A stretch of DNA of 64,000 nt from positions 24,669-88,668 of the forward strand of contig JAHDCG010000006.1 in assembly GCA_020629965.1 (NCBI GenBank), read 5' to 3'. Positions 15,308 through 24,821 of this stretch are shown here, in pieces. Source of the stretch: Saprospiraceae bacterium. GTDB lineage: Bacteria > Bacteroidota > Bacteroidia > Chitinophagales > Saprospiraceae. Position numbers and translations under genes: made by a program. Position 1 is the first letter of the stretch; every line of letters starts with the position of its first letter. A model generated the notes under the pieces. That model saw nothing but the letters and a program-made list of their open reading frames with translations, did not search any database and was not told where the DNA came from.

Positions 15308-16816
15308 ATGGAAACAGTAAAAGCAGCCGCAAACGGTCTTTTGACCGCTACTCAAGAGAAATTTTTACAGGAAGCCTTGACCTTCGATGATGTCTTGCTC
15401 GTTCCTGCCTACAGCGAAATCCTTCCGCGCGAAGTCGATTTATCCTCGCAATTCACAAAAAATTTAAAGCTCAACGCACCCATCGTGTCCGCCGCGATGG
15501 ACACCGTGACCGAGGCAAAATTAGCCATTGCCCTCGCCCGTCAGGGCGGCATCGGTATCATCCACAAAAACATGACGATAGAGCAGCAGGCCGAGCAGGT
15601 GCGCTCCGTCAAACGCTCGGAAAGCGGGATGATTATCGACCCGGTCACGCTGTCTAAGCACGCGTTGGTCGGTGAGGCCCTGGCGTTGATGAAGCAGTTT
15701 CGTATCGGCGGCATTCCGATTGTCGATAACAATAAAAAACTCGTCGGTATCTTAACGAACCGCGATTTGCGCTTCGAGAAAAACGTAAACCGCCCGATCA
15801 AGGAACTGATGACCGCCGAAAATTTGATAACCGCCCCGACGGGTACGAGTTTGGAGTCGGCAAAGGCGATTTTGCAGACCAATAAAATCGAAAAACTGCC
15901 CGTCACTGACTCCGAAAATACCCTCGTCGGTCTCATCACCTACAAGGATATTATGAAAGTCCAAAACTATCCGAATGCCTGCAAAGACAGCTACGGCAGA
16001 CTGATAGTCGGCGCGGCGGTCGGCGTGACGCACGACATGATGAACCGCGTGGACGCGCTCAAAGCGGTGGGCGTGGACGCGATTTGCATCGACACGGCAC
16101 ACGGTCACTCCGTCGGCGTGCTGAATGCGGTGCGCGCGGTCAAAGAAAAATACGGCGATGATTTGCAGGTTGTCGGCGGCAACGTAGCCACCGGCGCGGG
16201 TGCCAAAGCCCTCGCGGATGCGGGCGCGGACGGCGTGAAGGTCGGTGTGGGACCGGGCAGTATCTGCACGACGCGCATCGTGGCGGGAGTGGGTGTGCCG
16301 CAGTTGACCGCGATATTTAACGCGGCGCAGGCTCTGCAAGGCACGGGCGTACCCGTCATCGGCGACGGCGGTATTCGCTACACGGGCGACATTGCGAAGG
16401 CGATAGCGGCGGGTGCGAGTACGATAATGGCGGGCGGTTTATTTGCCGGCGTGGACGAGGCTCCGGGCGAAACGGTCATTTATCAGGGCAGAAAATTTAA
16501 AATCTACCGCGGCATGGGCAGCATCGGCGCGATGGAACTCGGTTCGAAAGACCGCTATTTTCAGGACGTGGAAGACGACATCAAAAAATTGGTACCGGAG
16601 GGCATCGAGGGTCGCGTGGCGTTTAAAGGTACATTGGCGGAGGTAACGGTACAGTACCTCGGCGGTCTGCGCGCGAGTATGGGCTACTGCGGCGCGGCGA
16701 CGATTGCAGAGATGCAAAACGCGAAATTTACGCGCATGACGGCGGCAGGTATTCACGAGAGTCACCCGCACGATATTACGATTACGAAGGAGGCGCCGAA
16801 TTATTCAATGCGGTAG
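15308..16816 (+). CDS. guaB: Inosine-5'-monophosphate dehydrogenase
   Basis: The protein has 502 aa from the ATG at 15308. An upstream TTG at 15290 lies in the presumed promoter and is less likely. It starts in the TIM barrel ([18 protein letters not shown]), carries a tandem CBS pair (about 105-215), and returns to the barrel with [18 protein letters not shown], the loop with the catalytic Cys. The flap and C-terminus end [20 protein letters not shown]. The enzyme oxidises IMP to XMP with NAD+, the committed step of GMP synthesis. The CBS domains are the usual site of nucleotide feedback. It is monocistronic here. Confidence 0.97.
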   Translation: METVKAAANGLLTATQEKFLQEALTFDDVLLVPAYSEILPREVDLSSQFTKNLKLNAPIVSAAMDTVTEAKLAIALARQGGIGIIHKNMTIEQQAEQVRSVKRSESGMIIDPVTLSKHALVGEALALMKQFRIGGIPIVDNNKKLVGILTNRDLRFEKNVNRPIKELMTAENLITAPTGTSLESAKAILQTNKIEKLPVTDSENTLVGLITYKDIMKVQNYPNACKDSYGRLIVGAAVGVTHDMMNRVDALKAVGVDAICIDTAHGHSVGVLNAVRAVKEKYGDDLQVVGGNVATGAGAKALADAGADGVKVGVGPGSICTTRIVAGVGVPQLTAIFNAAQALQGTGVPVIGDGGIRYTGDIAKAIAAGASTIMAGGLFAGVDEAPGETVIYQGRKFKIYRGMGSIGAMELGSKDRYFQDVEDDIKKLVPEGIEGRVAFKGTLAEVTVQYLGGLRASMGYCGAATIAEMQNAKFTRMTAAGIHESHPHDITITKEAPNYSMR

Positions 16817-16841
16817 TTCGTTGTCGGTTGTCGGTTGTCCG
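16814..16841. repeat. Heptad array TTGTCGG x3-4 abutting the guaB stop codon
   Basis: TAGTTCG TTGTCGG TTGTCGG TTGTCCG starts with the guaB TAG stop codon itself. It is the same heptamer family as the trehalase-start array (13675) and the SusD-upstream array (54114). Confidence 0.85.
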
Positions 16842-16913
16842 GCGGCTTTTGAGAATTACGGAGCGGGAAGTGACTTTTGGGGTTGCTTGTCGCTTTTTTT
16901 ATTTGCGTAAAAA

Positions 16914-16948
16914 TGCCAACGGCATGAGACACTTCAGCCCGGTATGTA
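16914..16948 (-). repeat. Dispersed 35-bp repeat, copy 2
   Basis: TGCCAACGGCATGAGACACT followed by TCAGCCCGGTATGT is the reverse complement, with a few changes, of the block at 11785-11820. The two copies are about 5 kb apart in inverted orientation. Confidence 0.7.
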
Positions 16949-17033
16949 AATGCCGGGCGGAGTATGCGGGAGAAAAATTTACAAGGTTGATAATTTTAAA
17001 AAATCAGGTACCTTTGGTAAAAATAAAGAGATT

Positions 17034-17258
17034 ATGCGAGAGAAAATAATCAACGCAGGCGGCATCAACGGCAACGACTCGGAAGAAATTGAAACAAGTC
17101 CCGAAGCTTTGAAATATTTACGCCAAACCATAGAGCGTCACGCTGCGAATACGGAAGAAATTACAAAAAGAAAAATGGCTGTGCGTGTGATAAAGCACGA
17201 GATGAAAGCCTGCTTAAATAAGAAAATCTTTGACCAAACGAAGACCGCGAGGTATTGA
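17034..17258 (+). CDS. Small hypothetical protein preceding HTH gene
   Basis: The protein has 74 aa from the ATG at 17034 (MREKIINAGGING). It is charged and probably helical (PEALKYLRQTIERHAANTEEITKRKMAVRVIKHEMKA) with no membrane segment. No family was recognised. It ends a few bases before the start of a small Cro/C1-type HTH gene, so the two form a pair resembling toxin-antitoxin or regulator modules. Nothing in the sequence identifies it as a toxin. Confidence 0.45.
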   Translation: MREKIINAGGINGNDSEEIETSPEALKYLRQTIERHAANTEEITKRKMAVRVIKHEMKACLNKKIFDQTKTARY

Positions 17259-17266
17259 AAGGAAAA

Positions 17267-17485
17267 ATGTTTATCAAATTTAACCTCAAAAACAAAACCC
17301 TCGCCCGCTACCTCGACCTCAAAGAACCCGACCTCAGTGCCGTCCTCAACGGCAAGCGCAGAATAAATATCGACTTGGCTTTGAAATTGGAGCAATATTT
17401 TGGTATTGAAGCGGAAATTTGGCTGAGTATTCAGTTGAAAAACGAGGTTATCGGCGGCGCGGGAAAAGGGAGGGGAGAAGTATGA
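17267..17485 (+). CDS. Small XRE/HigA-like helix-turn-helix protein
   Basis: The protein has 72 aa from the ATG at 17267, which is preceded by AAAGGAAAA as a ribosome site; a start at 17255 is possible. The core LARYLDLKEPDLSAVLNGKRRINIDLALKLEQYFG is a Cro/C1-type HTH. It is followed by IEAEIWLSIQLKNEV, the WLxxQ tail seen in HigA antidote proteins. HigA antitoxins bind their own operator and neutralise a HigB RNase. No HigB is visible, so this may be an orphan antitoxin or a regulator of the preceding small gene. It lacks the usual N-terminal helix of longer HigA proteins and may be a remnant. Confidence 0.55.
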   Translation: MFIKFNLKNKTLARYLDLKEPDLSAVLNGKRRINIDLALKLEQYFGIEAEIWLSIQLKNEVIGGAGKGRGEV

Positions 17486-17586
17486 GCGGTACGAAGCGGA
17501 GAATTTTCGGGGCGAGTAAAAAAAGCAGCTTATTATTTCGGGAGTCACGTTTTTTTATGTTGCTTAGACACTCCTTCTCGCAAGTT

Positions 17587-18048
17587 TCAGATTAAATCAT
17601 CTAAAGATTCTTCCGCTTTTTTCGGATTATCGATTTCCTTAAAAATTTGTTTAAATTTTCTCTTGCATTGTCCGAGAATAGGATCGGAACTGCTGTACTT
17701 CCCTCGTTCTTCCGGACTCCACGTTTTGTACATTTCGGCTACTTCGTCGCAGCAACATTTCAAGGAACGTTTACTTTCTTTTGCATAGCACCCGACATCT
17801 TTTAATTCGCTTTTATTGACAGCGTCGTTCACCGCCGTTTCTTTTTCTGGAGTGACGGGCGGCAGGGGTATGACAGGTATTGTTGTCGTGTCTGTTGTCT
17901 TATTTTCAGTTCCGGCGGCGGCGGCTTGAGTGTTGAGAGTACCTGTTACCTCTGTTTCGGCAGCGGGCGGTTCGGGGTCGGCATTACAACCGTAAAGAGT
18001 AAGAGATAACAATGAGAGAAGTAAGAGAACAGGTTGACATGTTTTCAT
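17587..18048 (-). CDS. Cysteine-rich lipoprotein at end of T6SS-like cluster (TssQ candidate)
   Basis: The protein has 153 aa. The signal sequence LLLLSLLSLTLYGC ends in a lipobox Cys (about residue 21), which predicts a lipidated, envelope-anchored protein. A Pro/Thr-rich linker leads to a conserved-looking C-terminal domain with six Cys residues (GCYAKESKRSLKCCCDEVAEM ... LGQCKRKF). It is the last gene of the minus-strand block after TssR and an ABC transporter. Subtype-iii type VI systems have a lipoprotein component, TssQ, and position and topology fit. I cannot confirm homology by eye. Confidence 0.5.
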   Translation of the reverse strand: MKTCQPVLLLLSLLSLTLYGCNADPEPPAAETEVTGTLNTQAAAAGTENKTTDTTTIPVIPLPPVTPEKETAVNDAVNKSELKDVGCYAKESKRSLKCCCDEVAEMYKTWSPEERGKYSSSDPILGQCKRKFKQIFKEIDNPKKAEESLDDLI

Positions 18049-18073
18049 AATTATGCTTTATTTCGGAAAGAAT

Positions 18074-19648
18074 TTATCTTTCATAAATGAGATTTCCCGG
18101 TGTGTCTCCGAGAATTTTTTTGATGGTTTGTGAAGAAATGAAAATACTGATGCAAAGTAAAGCAACCACTGCAGCGGCTACCCAATAATTAAAAATATTG
18201 AACTGACTTTCATCGACCATGACAAACCGCTCGATGCGGTCGATAAAAACCGAAAGCACAAAAGCAATCACGACTGAAAGAGTCAGAAAAGTAAAAATAA
18301 TTTTGAGATAAATCGTATTTAAAAATCGATTACTTAAGCCAAAAGCCTTACAAGTACCCAAATTCGACCGGATTTTAAAAAGATGGGCGCGCAGCAAACT
18401 GTTGACAAATAAAATAATACTCAAGATACCGAAAGCAAGTAAAATCAAAGAAATAATCAGGGTCAGACGACTGACCAGAGCAAAATTTTCTTTAGCTTCT
18501 ACCTGACTCATATCTATATCGACATTGTAGTTTGCTTTTATATCGTCTCTGAAGCGCCGAATATCATCTAAGCGATTAAAATTAAAAGCAAGATAATAGT
18601 AATCTTCCGAGTCTAATTTATCGCAAAAACCTGTGCCGCATTCCGGCTTTATAAACTCGGAAAGAGGGTTGTCGCCCCTTTTGGAAATCTGTATGAAAGT
18701 CATCAAGCTGTCTCGTGCCGGGGTCTGTGAGGGCAAAAAATCTACTTCGCAGTACAGGTATTTTTTTTCGTCTGCGCTAAATGCTTCCGTAGTTCTGACC
18801 TCGGGCGGTTCGATGTCCGGAAAGTAACGCGTCATTTCTTGCCTCAATTCGGTTGCGTCGAGCTTGTCATTCACTAAAAAAACAAAACTACTCGCTCCTT
18901 CATTTTCTTTGCGCAAATATTGCCCGCAGTTTTTGCGCCCGTCTCTTTTCGCATTTTTAATATTGTAAAACTCGGGCGAGGTAACAAAATCGCAAAACTT
19001 CGGAAGTTCTTTGATGACTGCCACCACCTCCACGGGTATGAAATTATCTCCTTCTCTGATAAAAATATGCCCAACGTTTTCATTCTGCGGATTGTAGCCG
19101 AGCCGTTGCATCATTTCTGCCGTCAGAATAATTTCGCAGTTTTGTAAGCCCGTTGCGGTAAAATCGTGCGCGTTCGATTTCCACAAAAGATTTTCTACGG
19201 ATATTACTTTTTCTAAAATCGGGTCTTTGCCGTCCGGACTTCTGCCCCAAGCCGCATAGGCTAACGTATCGGTCGAGTTTGTCAAGGGGTCGAAATCACG
19301 ATGAAACACCTCCATACTGTAAATAACCCAGCCCGTCACATCGTCGAGTTGTAGCTTTTCTTTCATCTCACCGCTACCGTAGCGTTGCTGAATATCACCC
19401 GCCTGCCGTGAAATATACTCTTCGGAAATACTCAAATCTACCCAATTGGTAAACGGATTATTCATTTTTCTTTCTAAGTTTTGCATACTGCCTACGGCAA
19501 AACCCAGAGCTACCAGTGTGAGAAACAGAATTAAAATCAACATCAGAACAATGCGCCGCCCTTCTCCCGCCAGAGTTTTGTATTCGTTGAGAAAAAACAA
19601 TTTTTCAAAGTCCGAGCGCACCCCTAATAATTGCAAAATTAGTTTCAT
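18074..19648 (-). CDS. FtsX-like ABC transporter permease
   Basis: The protein has 524 aa with the FtsX/MacB/LolC topology. One N-terminal membrane segment (about 36-58, IVLMLILILFLTLVALGFAVG) is followed by a large extracytoplasmic domain (about 60-380). Three C-terminal segments follow (about 385-415, 440-465, 480-505). It follows its ATPase partner by two bases. FtsX-type permeases do not move small molecules. They use ATP to drive extracytoplasmic work such as lipoprotein release or peptidoglycan-hydrolase activation. Wedged between TssR and a lipoprotein gene, it may serve envelope assembly of the secretion system. The substrate is unknown. Confidence 0.8.
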   Translation of the reverse strand: MKLILQLLGVRSDFEKLFFLNEYKTLAGEGRRIVLMLILILFLTLVALGFAVGSMQNLERKMNNPFTNWVDLSISEEYISRQAGDIQQRYGSGEMKEKLQLDDVTGWVIYSMEVFHRDFDPLTNSTDTLAYAAWGRSPDGKDPILEKVISVENLLWKSNAHDFTATGLQNCEIILTAEMMQRLGYNPQNENVGHIFIREGDNFIPVEVVAVIKELPKFCDFVTSPEFYNIKNAKRDGRKNCGQYLRKENEGASSFVFLVNDKLDATELRQEMTRYFPDIEPPEVRTTEAFSADEKKYLYCEVDFLPSQTPARDSLMTFIQISKRGDNPLSEFIKPECGTGFCDKLDSEDYYYLAFNFNRLDDIRRFRDDIKANYNVDIDMSQVEAKENFALVSRLTLIISLILLAFGILSIILFVNSLLRAHLFKIRSNLGTCKAFGLSNRFLNTIYLKIIFTFLTLSVVIAFVLSVFIDRIERFVMVDESQFNIFNYWVAAAVVALLCISIFISSQTIKKILGDTPGNLIYER

Positions 19649-19650
19649 GT

Positions 19651-20499
19651 TTAATTTTTTACTTGTCCGCTCAAAAATGCACTGAGATACAGACCGGGAT
19701 TTTCGATAATTTCATTTTTGCTCGTCATGTATTGATTATTCCTGCGGTACAAAATATCGGTATTGTCAATGACTCCGACGCTTTCGCTGTTGCCTGTATT
19801 TCTAACGGTAATCGGTAGGATGACATCCGCAAAATGCACAGCAAGTTCCAAATCGTGCGATACGATGATGCCCGTTTTATTTTCCTCCGCAACTATTTTT
19901 TTTAGTGTACCCATCAGTTCGTGCGCGGTATTTTTATCCAGATTGCCGGTCGGTTCGTCACCGAATAAAACCTGAAAATCAGCCGTCACCGCTCGCACGA
20001 AAGCCAATCGCTGCCGCTGCCCGCCCGAGAGTTCGGTTATTTTTTTATCAAAAATTTCCTTTCCCAAAGACAAACCTTGCATGACTTTCAGTACCGTGAG
20101 CCGCGCTTCTTCGATTGGCGTACCTTTTATCAAAAGACTCATCATCATATTTTCTCCCGCACCGAAATTGGGCATCAGATTGGTATTTTGAAAAATAAAG
20201 CTAAAATTCTTCTTTCTGAACTCGGACGAAACAGTGTTTGTTTCTCGCCAAATTGTTTTCAGTTCCGTGCCCTCGTCATTTTCCTCTGCAAAAAATCGCA
20301 TACTCAAATCCGCACTATTGCCGATCGTGTTGTTCATTAGTCCCAGAGTTTCGATAAAAGTGCTTTTGCCGATACCGGATCTGCCGATGACAAACATTAA
20401 AGCACCACGCGGTATTTCCAAATCACGGATATGCAGCACAGGTCGCCCCGGCAGATATTCACAAGTCAGATTTTTTATTTTGAAAACGGGTTTATTCAT
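19651..20499 (-). CDS. ABC transporter ATP-binding protein (MacB/LolD/FtsE type)
   Basis: The protein has 282 aa. Walker A is GRSGIGKST (about residues 39-47), the signature is LSGGQRQRLAF, Walker B is VLFGDEPTGNLD, and the switch histidine lies in IIVSHDLE. The signature and the short EPTGNLD Walker B place it with MacB/LolD/FtsE ATPases, which pair with FtsX-type permeases. One is encoded two bases downstream. An insertion after Walker A (MRFFAEENDEGTELKTIWRETN) is larger than in LolD. The gene follows TssR by about 30 bases and is probably co-transcribed with it. Confidence 0.88.
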   Translation of the reverse strand: MNKPVFKIKNLTCEYLPGRPVLHIRDLEIPRGALMFVIGRSGIGKSTFIETLGLMNNTIGNSADLSMRFFAEENDEGTELKTIWRETNTVSSEFRKKNFSFIFQNTNLMPNFGAGENMMMSLLIKGTPIEEARLTVLKVMQGLSLGKEIFDKKITELSGGQRQRLAFVRAVTADFQVLFGDEPTGNLDKNTAHELMGTLKKIVAEENKTGIIVSHDLELAVHFADVILPITVRNTGNSESVGVIDNTDILYRRNNQYMTSKNEIIENPGLYLSAFLSGQVKN

Positions 20500-20532
20500 T
20501 TTTCTTTTTTAGAAAAATACGAGATTTGAAAG

Positions 20533-23109
20533 TTAAAAAACCTGGTCTAAAGTCAGCCAGTAGTATCGATTACTTTCGTCGGTTTCAAAGCGAAATTCGT
20601 AGCGGTCGTTCAGTTTGTTTATTCTGTCCAGCTCGAGTTTGACATCGTTAAAGCGTTTGATGAGCGCATCGACTTCTTGGTTATTCACTTTTTTTTCATC
20701 GCGTATATCACCGATCCGGATGTTAAAGGAAATTTCTGCATCCAGGCCTTCTTTATTTAATCCCTGCATGATTTCCAGTACATCTTTACGCGTCAAATCT
20801 TCTATTTCCTTATCGCTCTTAAAGGTTTGACCGGCAAACTTCTGTACCAGACTTTTGTAAATTTTGAAAAGGCTTTTTCGTTTCTCATCGTAAGAGCCGC
20901 TGTTGGCAATTTGATTGATATTGCGTTCAATGAGATTTTGATATTTCAAAAAATCACTCTCCGGCATAAACAACACGTAGGAATACAGAGGATACCGCGC
21001 TCCTTGTCCTTTCAACGGAATAAATATTTCGGTGTAGAGACTCAACTTCATATTATTTGCCTCCGAAACGGTATTATCCGATGCGCCGGTACTTTGCATG
21101 TGATCTTCCAAAGCCGTTGCCATTCCGCTCAGAATGCCCGGAATGTCGATATTACCTTCTTTATACATTTTCGGAACGTCGTTTATGCCGCCGCCCTTTA
21201 GTGCTTGATTGAGTGCTTTATAAATTGCATCATTGTACTGTAATGAGGCAGACAACATATCGTTTACCCCCTCTGCGAGTCGGCTGCCCGTTACCGACTG
21301 CAATTTGGCGGGCAGTATCAGAGTGCCGGGCTTACTGCTCTTGACATCGACCCGCTCTACTCCGACGGGAGTAGCCATAACAGGTACTTGTAACTGCATA
21401 CCCGCCCCTAATTTTTTCCATTTACTGTCCGTGCTTTGTTTGTTATAAATGTACTTAGCGGTTTCCAAAATCAGATATTGAGATTGTATCGCAAAGGCAG
21501 TTCCTGTCATGCGCTCACCGTCATTATGCAACTGCACACTGTGTAAATGCGCTCCGATTTCGGTTAATTCCCGAAAAATTTCCGCTTTGTCGGTTATCAG
21601 AGACGGCTCGTTACCGGCCTCTGCCGCCGACCGCCGCCCCGGCTCTATGGAATAGTCACCGCAACTGCCGAGCATAAAAATAATATTTGTTTGATTTTTA
21701 TTGAATCCGGCGATTTGAATACTTTTTTTTAAGCCGTAATACCGCGCCGTGTAATCGTCTTGGTCTCGACGATTAACAAAATCAGCATTGCTGATAAACT
21801 CGGCAACGCTCTCCCCGTCCGTAGTCAGCTTTTTATATTCCGTAATCCGGTCTCCCTCGGGCACATCCCGATAAATCAAAGCACCGAAGCGCACGTTTAC
21901 CGCCTGTCCGAGTTCCTTGTTGCGGCTGAGACCACGTATCATGTCGGCAATGTTTTCTTTAAAAGCGTGGGTTTTATCCGTTCCTTCCGTCACAAAAAAC
22001 ACATTGACATTTTTATTTTTGCTGCTCATCTTAGTCAGTACGCCTTTCATCAGCGCCAACTCTTTTTCTTCCATTTCTCCCTCTATTTCAATGCCGCCGT
22101 TACTGTTGCTCAAAAGTTTGATGCGCCCGATGGTGCCCGACCGAAAAAACTCCGCACCGTCGATATTGTCTTTTCCAAACATAGGAAAGCGCATCACGCT
22201 CCCGTTAAAGCGACGCGGATTGGAAGATGCCATATCTTTGGGGTTAAACTTAACCGGGTCGTTCGCCCAATATGCTCCGGATTTACTGCCGCCGTTGACG
22301 TAGCCCTTTACGTCGCTCTCTTTGCCGAAACCGCAAAATTGATACTGCGGATTTACCTTGCGTTCCATAAAAGCACTCTCATCAAAGTTGGGTTCCAGAC
22401 TCAGTCGCGTATTCCACTCCTGTACTCTTCGCTCGCTCACCCAGCCCGGCAGTTTCGACTCGACATTCATGATATTCATGTTCTCCTCTTCTCCAATCAG
22501 CAACATGCCGTTTTCCTTTTTATAAACAAAATAATAATCATAAATAGAGCGGTCGCCAATCATGTTTCTGCTCGTGGGTTCGGTAAAAATATCGACGGTC
22601 AAAGATTTCATGTTTTTTTTGCGTTCAATTACCGATTTTATATCATCTGCCCGGTTTAGCAAAAATGCCTTTTTGTTGATGTCCGTTCTTCTGTCCACTA
22701 AACCCGCATACCACAGCAGCATATTTTTCTTTTGTATCCAGCCTAATTCGTTGATATTCTGCGCTTTGAGTTTTTTACCGGGCGAGTTTGCCAAGGCTAT
22801 TTTTATCCGGCCGTCTTTTTCGTCCGTCACATAAAAATGCGATTTAAAGTCTGCATTCATCACTACTTTGCTCGATACGTCGGGCGACTCGAAAATCGGA
22901 TTAACGGCGCGGTCGCTGAAAACCAGCCAAGGATTGTCCGATTTGTTACCGGTATTTTCGTAGAGTTGTTTTTCTACGGCTTGCTTACCCATGTCGAAGT
23001 AATCTTTGGGCCTTTCGAATGCCTCCGGCAGACCGTATATCTTCTTTTGTGCATAAGAGTCCGTAAAAACGAAGAGAGACAGAAAAGTAAAAACAGTAAA
23101 TCTTAACAT
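20533..23109 (-). CDS. tssR: TssR-like type VI secretion protein with VWA-like domain
   Basis: The protein has 858 aa from the ATG at 23109, where a signal peptide starts (MLRFTVFTFLSLFVFTDSYAQ). An N-terminal SH3-like/repeat region (about 60-300, with GWIQKKNMLLWYAGLVDRRT) precedes a von Willebrand A-like domain (about 385-540, NVNVFFVTEGTDKTH ... NIIFMLGSCGDYS). A helical C-terminus follows. This architecture is that of TssR, a periplasmic component exclusive to the Bacteroidota subtype iii systems. The location in a cluster with TssN, TssK, TssF and TssG supports this. Its precise role is unknown. It heads a four-gene unit with the ABC transporter and lipoprotein. Confidence 0.75.
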   Translation of the reverse strand: MLRFTVFTFLSLFVFTDSYAQKKIYGLPEAFERPKDYFDMGKQAVEKQLYENTGNKSDNPWLVFSDRAVNPIFESPDVSSKVVMNADFKSHFYVTDEKDGRIKIALANSPGKKLKAQNINELGWIQKKNMLLWYAGLVDRRTDINKKAFLLNRADDIKSVIERKKNMKSLTVDIFTEPTSRNMIGDRSIYDYYFVYKKENGMLLIGEEENMNIMNVESKLPGWVSERRVQEWNTRLSLEPNFDESAFMERKVNPQYQFCGFGKESDVKGYVNGGSKSGAYWANDPVKFNPKDMASSNPRRFNGSVMRFPMFGKDNIDGAEFFRSGTIGRIKLLSNSNGGIEIEGEMEEKELALMKGVLTKMSSKNKNVNVFFVTEGTDKTHAFKENIADMIRGLSRNKELGQAVNVRFGALIYRDVPEGDRITEYKKLTTDGESVAEFISNADFVNRRDQDDYTARYYGLKKSIQIAGFNKNQTNIIFMLGSCGDYSIEPGRRSAAEAGNEPSLITDKAEIFRELTEIGAHLHSVQLHNDGERMTGTAFAIQSQYLILETAKYIYNKQSTDSKWKKLGAGMQLQVPVMATPVGVERVDVKSSKPGTLILPAKLQSVTGSRLAEGVNDMLSASLQYNDAIYKALNQALKGGGINDVPKMYKEGNIDIPGILSGMATALEDHMQSTGASDNTVSEANNMKLSLYTEIFIPLKGQGARYPLYSYVLFMPESDFLKYQNLIERNINQIANSGSYDEKRKSLFKIYKSLVQKFAGQTFKSDKEIEDLTRKDVLEIMQGLNKEGLDAEISFNIRIGDIRDEKKVNNQEVDALIKRFNDVKLELDRINKLNDRYEFRFETDESNRYYWLTLDQVF

Positions 23110-23227
23110 GACTATTGATTTTTTCGGTATTAAATTATGTTCTGAAATTTTAGTATTCGACTGTTCCGAGCAGGTATCGGAAAACAATCTGAAAGCAATA
23201 CAAGCCAAAAACTGCATTGCATTCAAG

Positions 23228-24775
23228 TTAAGGTTGCGTACTCAGTTTTTGGTAAAGACCGATGCGCAGCCCATAGCTGAACCCCGTCATGCTATCGACG
23301 TAACAGCCCGGCAGACTGCCCGCATAGACATCGGAAAAGCGAAACGGCTCGGCGGCAACGGAACTGACCGGGTCATGCGCCAAAAAAGAACCGAAACGAT
23401 AAGTTAAATCCAAACCGGCCATCAGTCCGAAACCCGGATTGTCATCGGAAAAGTCAATGTAAGCCGTCGGCGAAAATTGAAAAGCAAAACCGCTGCCCTT
23501 AATTTGCGGAGCGGGTGTACCCTCCAAGGGCATATTGCCCACTCTATAAGCGGCGAAGCCGTCACTTTGGTCGAGTAAACCGGAATCTACGGCAGCTCCC
23601 GTACCGCTGCCGCGCAAGATTCTGAATTCGGAAACATTACCGTCGTTCGGCGAGCCCGGGTCGTCGATGTACAATCGTGCGTCGTACAGGGCATTTCCGC
23701 TCAGACTGCCGCTGCCACCGAGAGTAAAGGCGGGTATCAAGCGTGCGTACAGATATACCAAAGCGGTTTTCTTTTTCAGCAGACGATAGCTCACCCCGAC
23801 CGGAATTTCCAAAACCCCGAAACGCAAAGTTTCATCGGCGGTTACCGGCCCTACCAAACGCCGATAGGGAGCGGAAGTATTGTCGATTTCTTTGACAGCA
23901 ACGGTGTCGAATTCTAACGAAAAAGAACGCAGAGCCGTCTTAAGTTGATAAGAGCTGTAACGCAGACCGAAACTAAGAGCGAGCTTTCGGTCGGAATTGC
24001 CGCCGGCGGTAATAAATTTATCGGTCATAAATTCAGCGCCGACAGAAAAATCTAAACCGCCGCTGAAATCCAAACCTGCGGAAGCGTGGTTTTGCGTCCA
24101 AAAAGCAGAGTTTGTCGCATTGAATGCAGTGGTGCCGACGCCCGCAGAAAAACTTATAATCCGGGTGTAATTATCTGCGGCTTGTGTCTCTTCCGCAGGG
24201 GCGATTTTACCGATGTCGGCTCGGCTCAAATCTTCTTCAAAAATATCGAAGTACATTTTTTGTAAAACTTCTCTTCCCGCACCCGTACCGATCGACTCGC
24301 CGTTGCTGTTGAGAGCGGTAAACATCCTTTTACGCACGGACACCACGGGAATGTAGAAACCGACGGCATCTTTTTTTATTTCAATTAACTCCGCACTTTC
24401 AATGACGGACTGCACGCCTTTCAAACGTAACAGATTATAAACCTCCAGTGAGTAGGCTTTAAAAGGATACAACTCGGCGGGTATGTATTCCATGTAATCC
24501 TTCATAACTCGTGCACTCGGTGTGAATAATTTATTGAACCGCTCGACTGAGGCTTCCGTGACTCGCCTCGTTTCGCTGTCCGTCATTTTAGAAAGAGCGG
24601 CGTAATCGTTCAGCACGGTTTCGACGGTTGTAATTATTTGCTCGATTTGCTCCTCGGTAAGCGCATCGGGTTTAGATAAATCGGGAGCGATGCGTAATTT
24701 CAAATTTTGCCCGAAGCCGTGTGTAACGCAACTAAACAGAAAAAGACAAATTATCAGATGACACTTTGATTTCAT
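23228..24775 (-). CDS. Outer-membrane beta-barrel protein of T6SS-like cluster
   Basis: The protein has 515 aa from the ATG at 24775, which begins a clear signal peptide (MKSKCHLIICLFLFSCVTHGFGQ). Residues 25-200 are mixed and helical. From about 210 on, alternating beta-strands with aromatic girdles (ALSFGLRYSSYQLKTAL, VSYRLLKKKTALVYLYARLIP, FGLMAGLDLTYRFGSF) end in SYGLRIGLYQKLSTQP, typical of outer-membrane beta-barrels. No named family was recognised. It is embedded between the kinase-side genes and TssR. An outer-membrane pore or anchor role is an inference from position only. Confidence 0.6.
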   Translation of the reverse strand: MKSKCHLIICLFLFSCVTHGFGQNLKLRIAPDLSKPDALTEEQIEQIITTVETVLNDYAALSKMTDSETRRVTEASVERFNKLFTPSARVMKDYMEYIPAELYPFKAYSLEVYNLLRLKGVQSVIESAELIEIKKDAVGFYIPVVSVRKRMFTALNSNGESIGTGAGREVLQKMYFDIFEEDLSRADIGKIAPAEETQAADNYTRIISFSAGVGTTAFNATNSAFWTQNHASAGLDFSGGLDFSVGAEFMTDKFITAGGNSDRKLALSFGLRYSSYQLKTALRSFSLEFDTVAVKEIDNTSAPYRRLVGPVTADETLRFGVLEIPVGVSYRLLKKKTALVYLYARLIPAFTLGGSGSLSGNALYDARLYIDDPGSPNDGNVSEFRILRGSGTGAAVDSGLLDQSDGFAAYRVGNMPLEGTPAPQIKGSGFAFQFSPTAYIDFSDDNPGFGLMAGLDLTYRFGSFLAHDPVSSVAAEPFRFSDVYAGSLPGCYVDSMTGFSYGLRIGLYQKLSTQP

Positions 24776-24821
24776 GATGGATTTTTTTTGTAAAAAAGAT
24801 GAAAGAAGAAAATAAATCGAC

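Noticed and set aside
17034..17485. Complete HigBA toxin-antitoxin operon
   Set aside because: Only a short HigA-like HTH protein is recognisable. The preceding 74-aa product shows no RelE/HigB motifs, so a complete module is not claimed.
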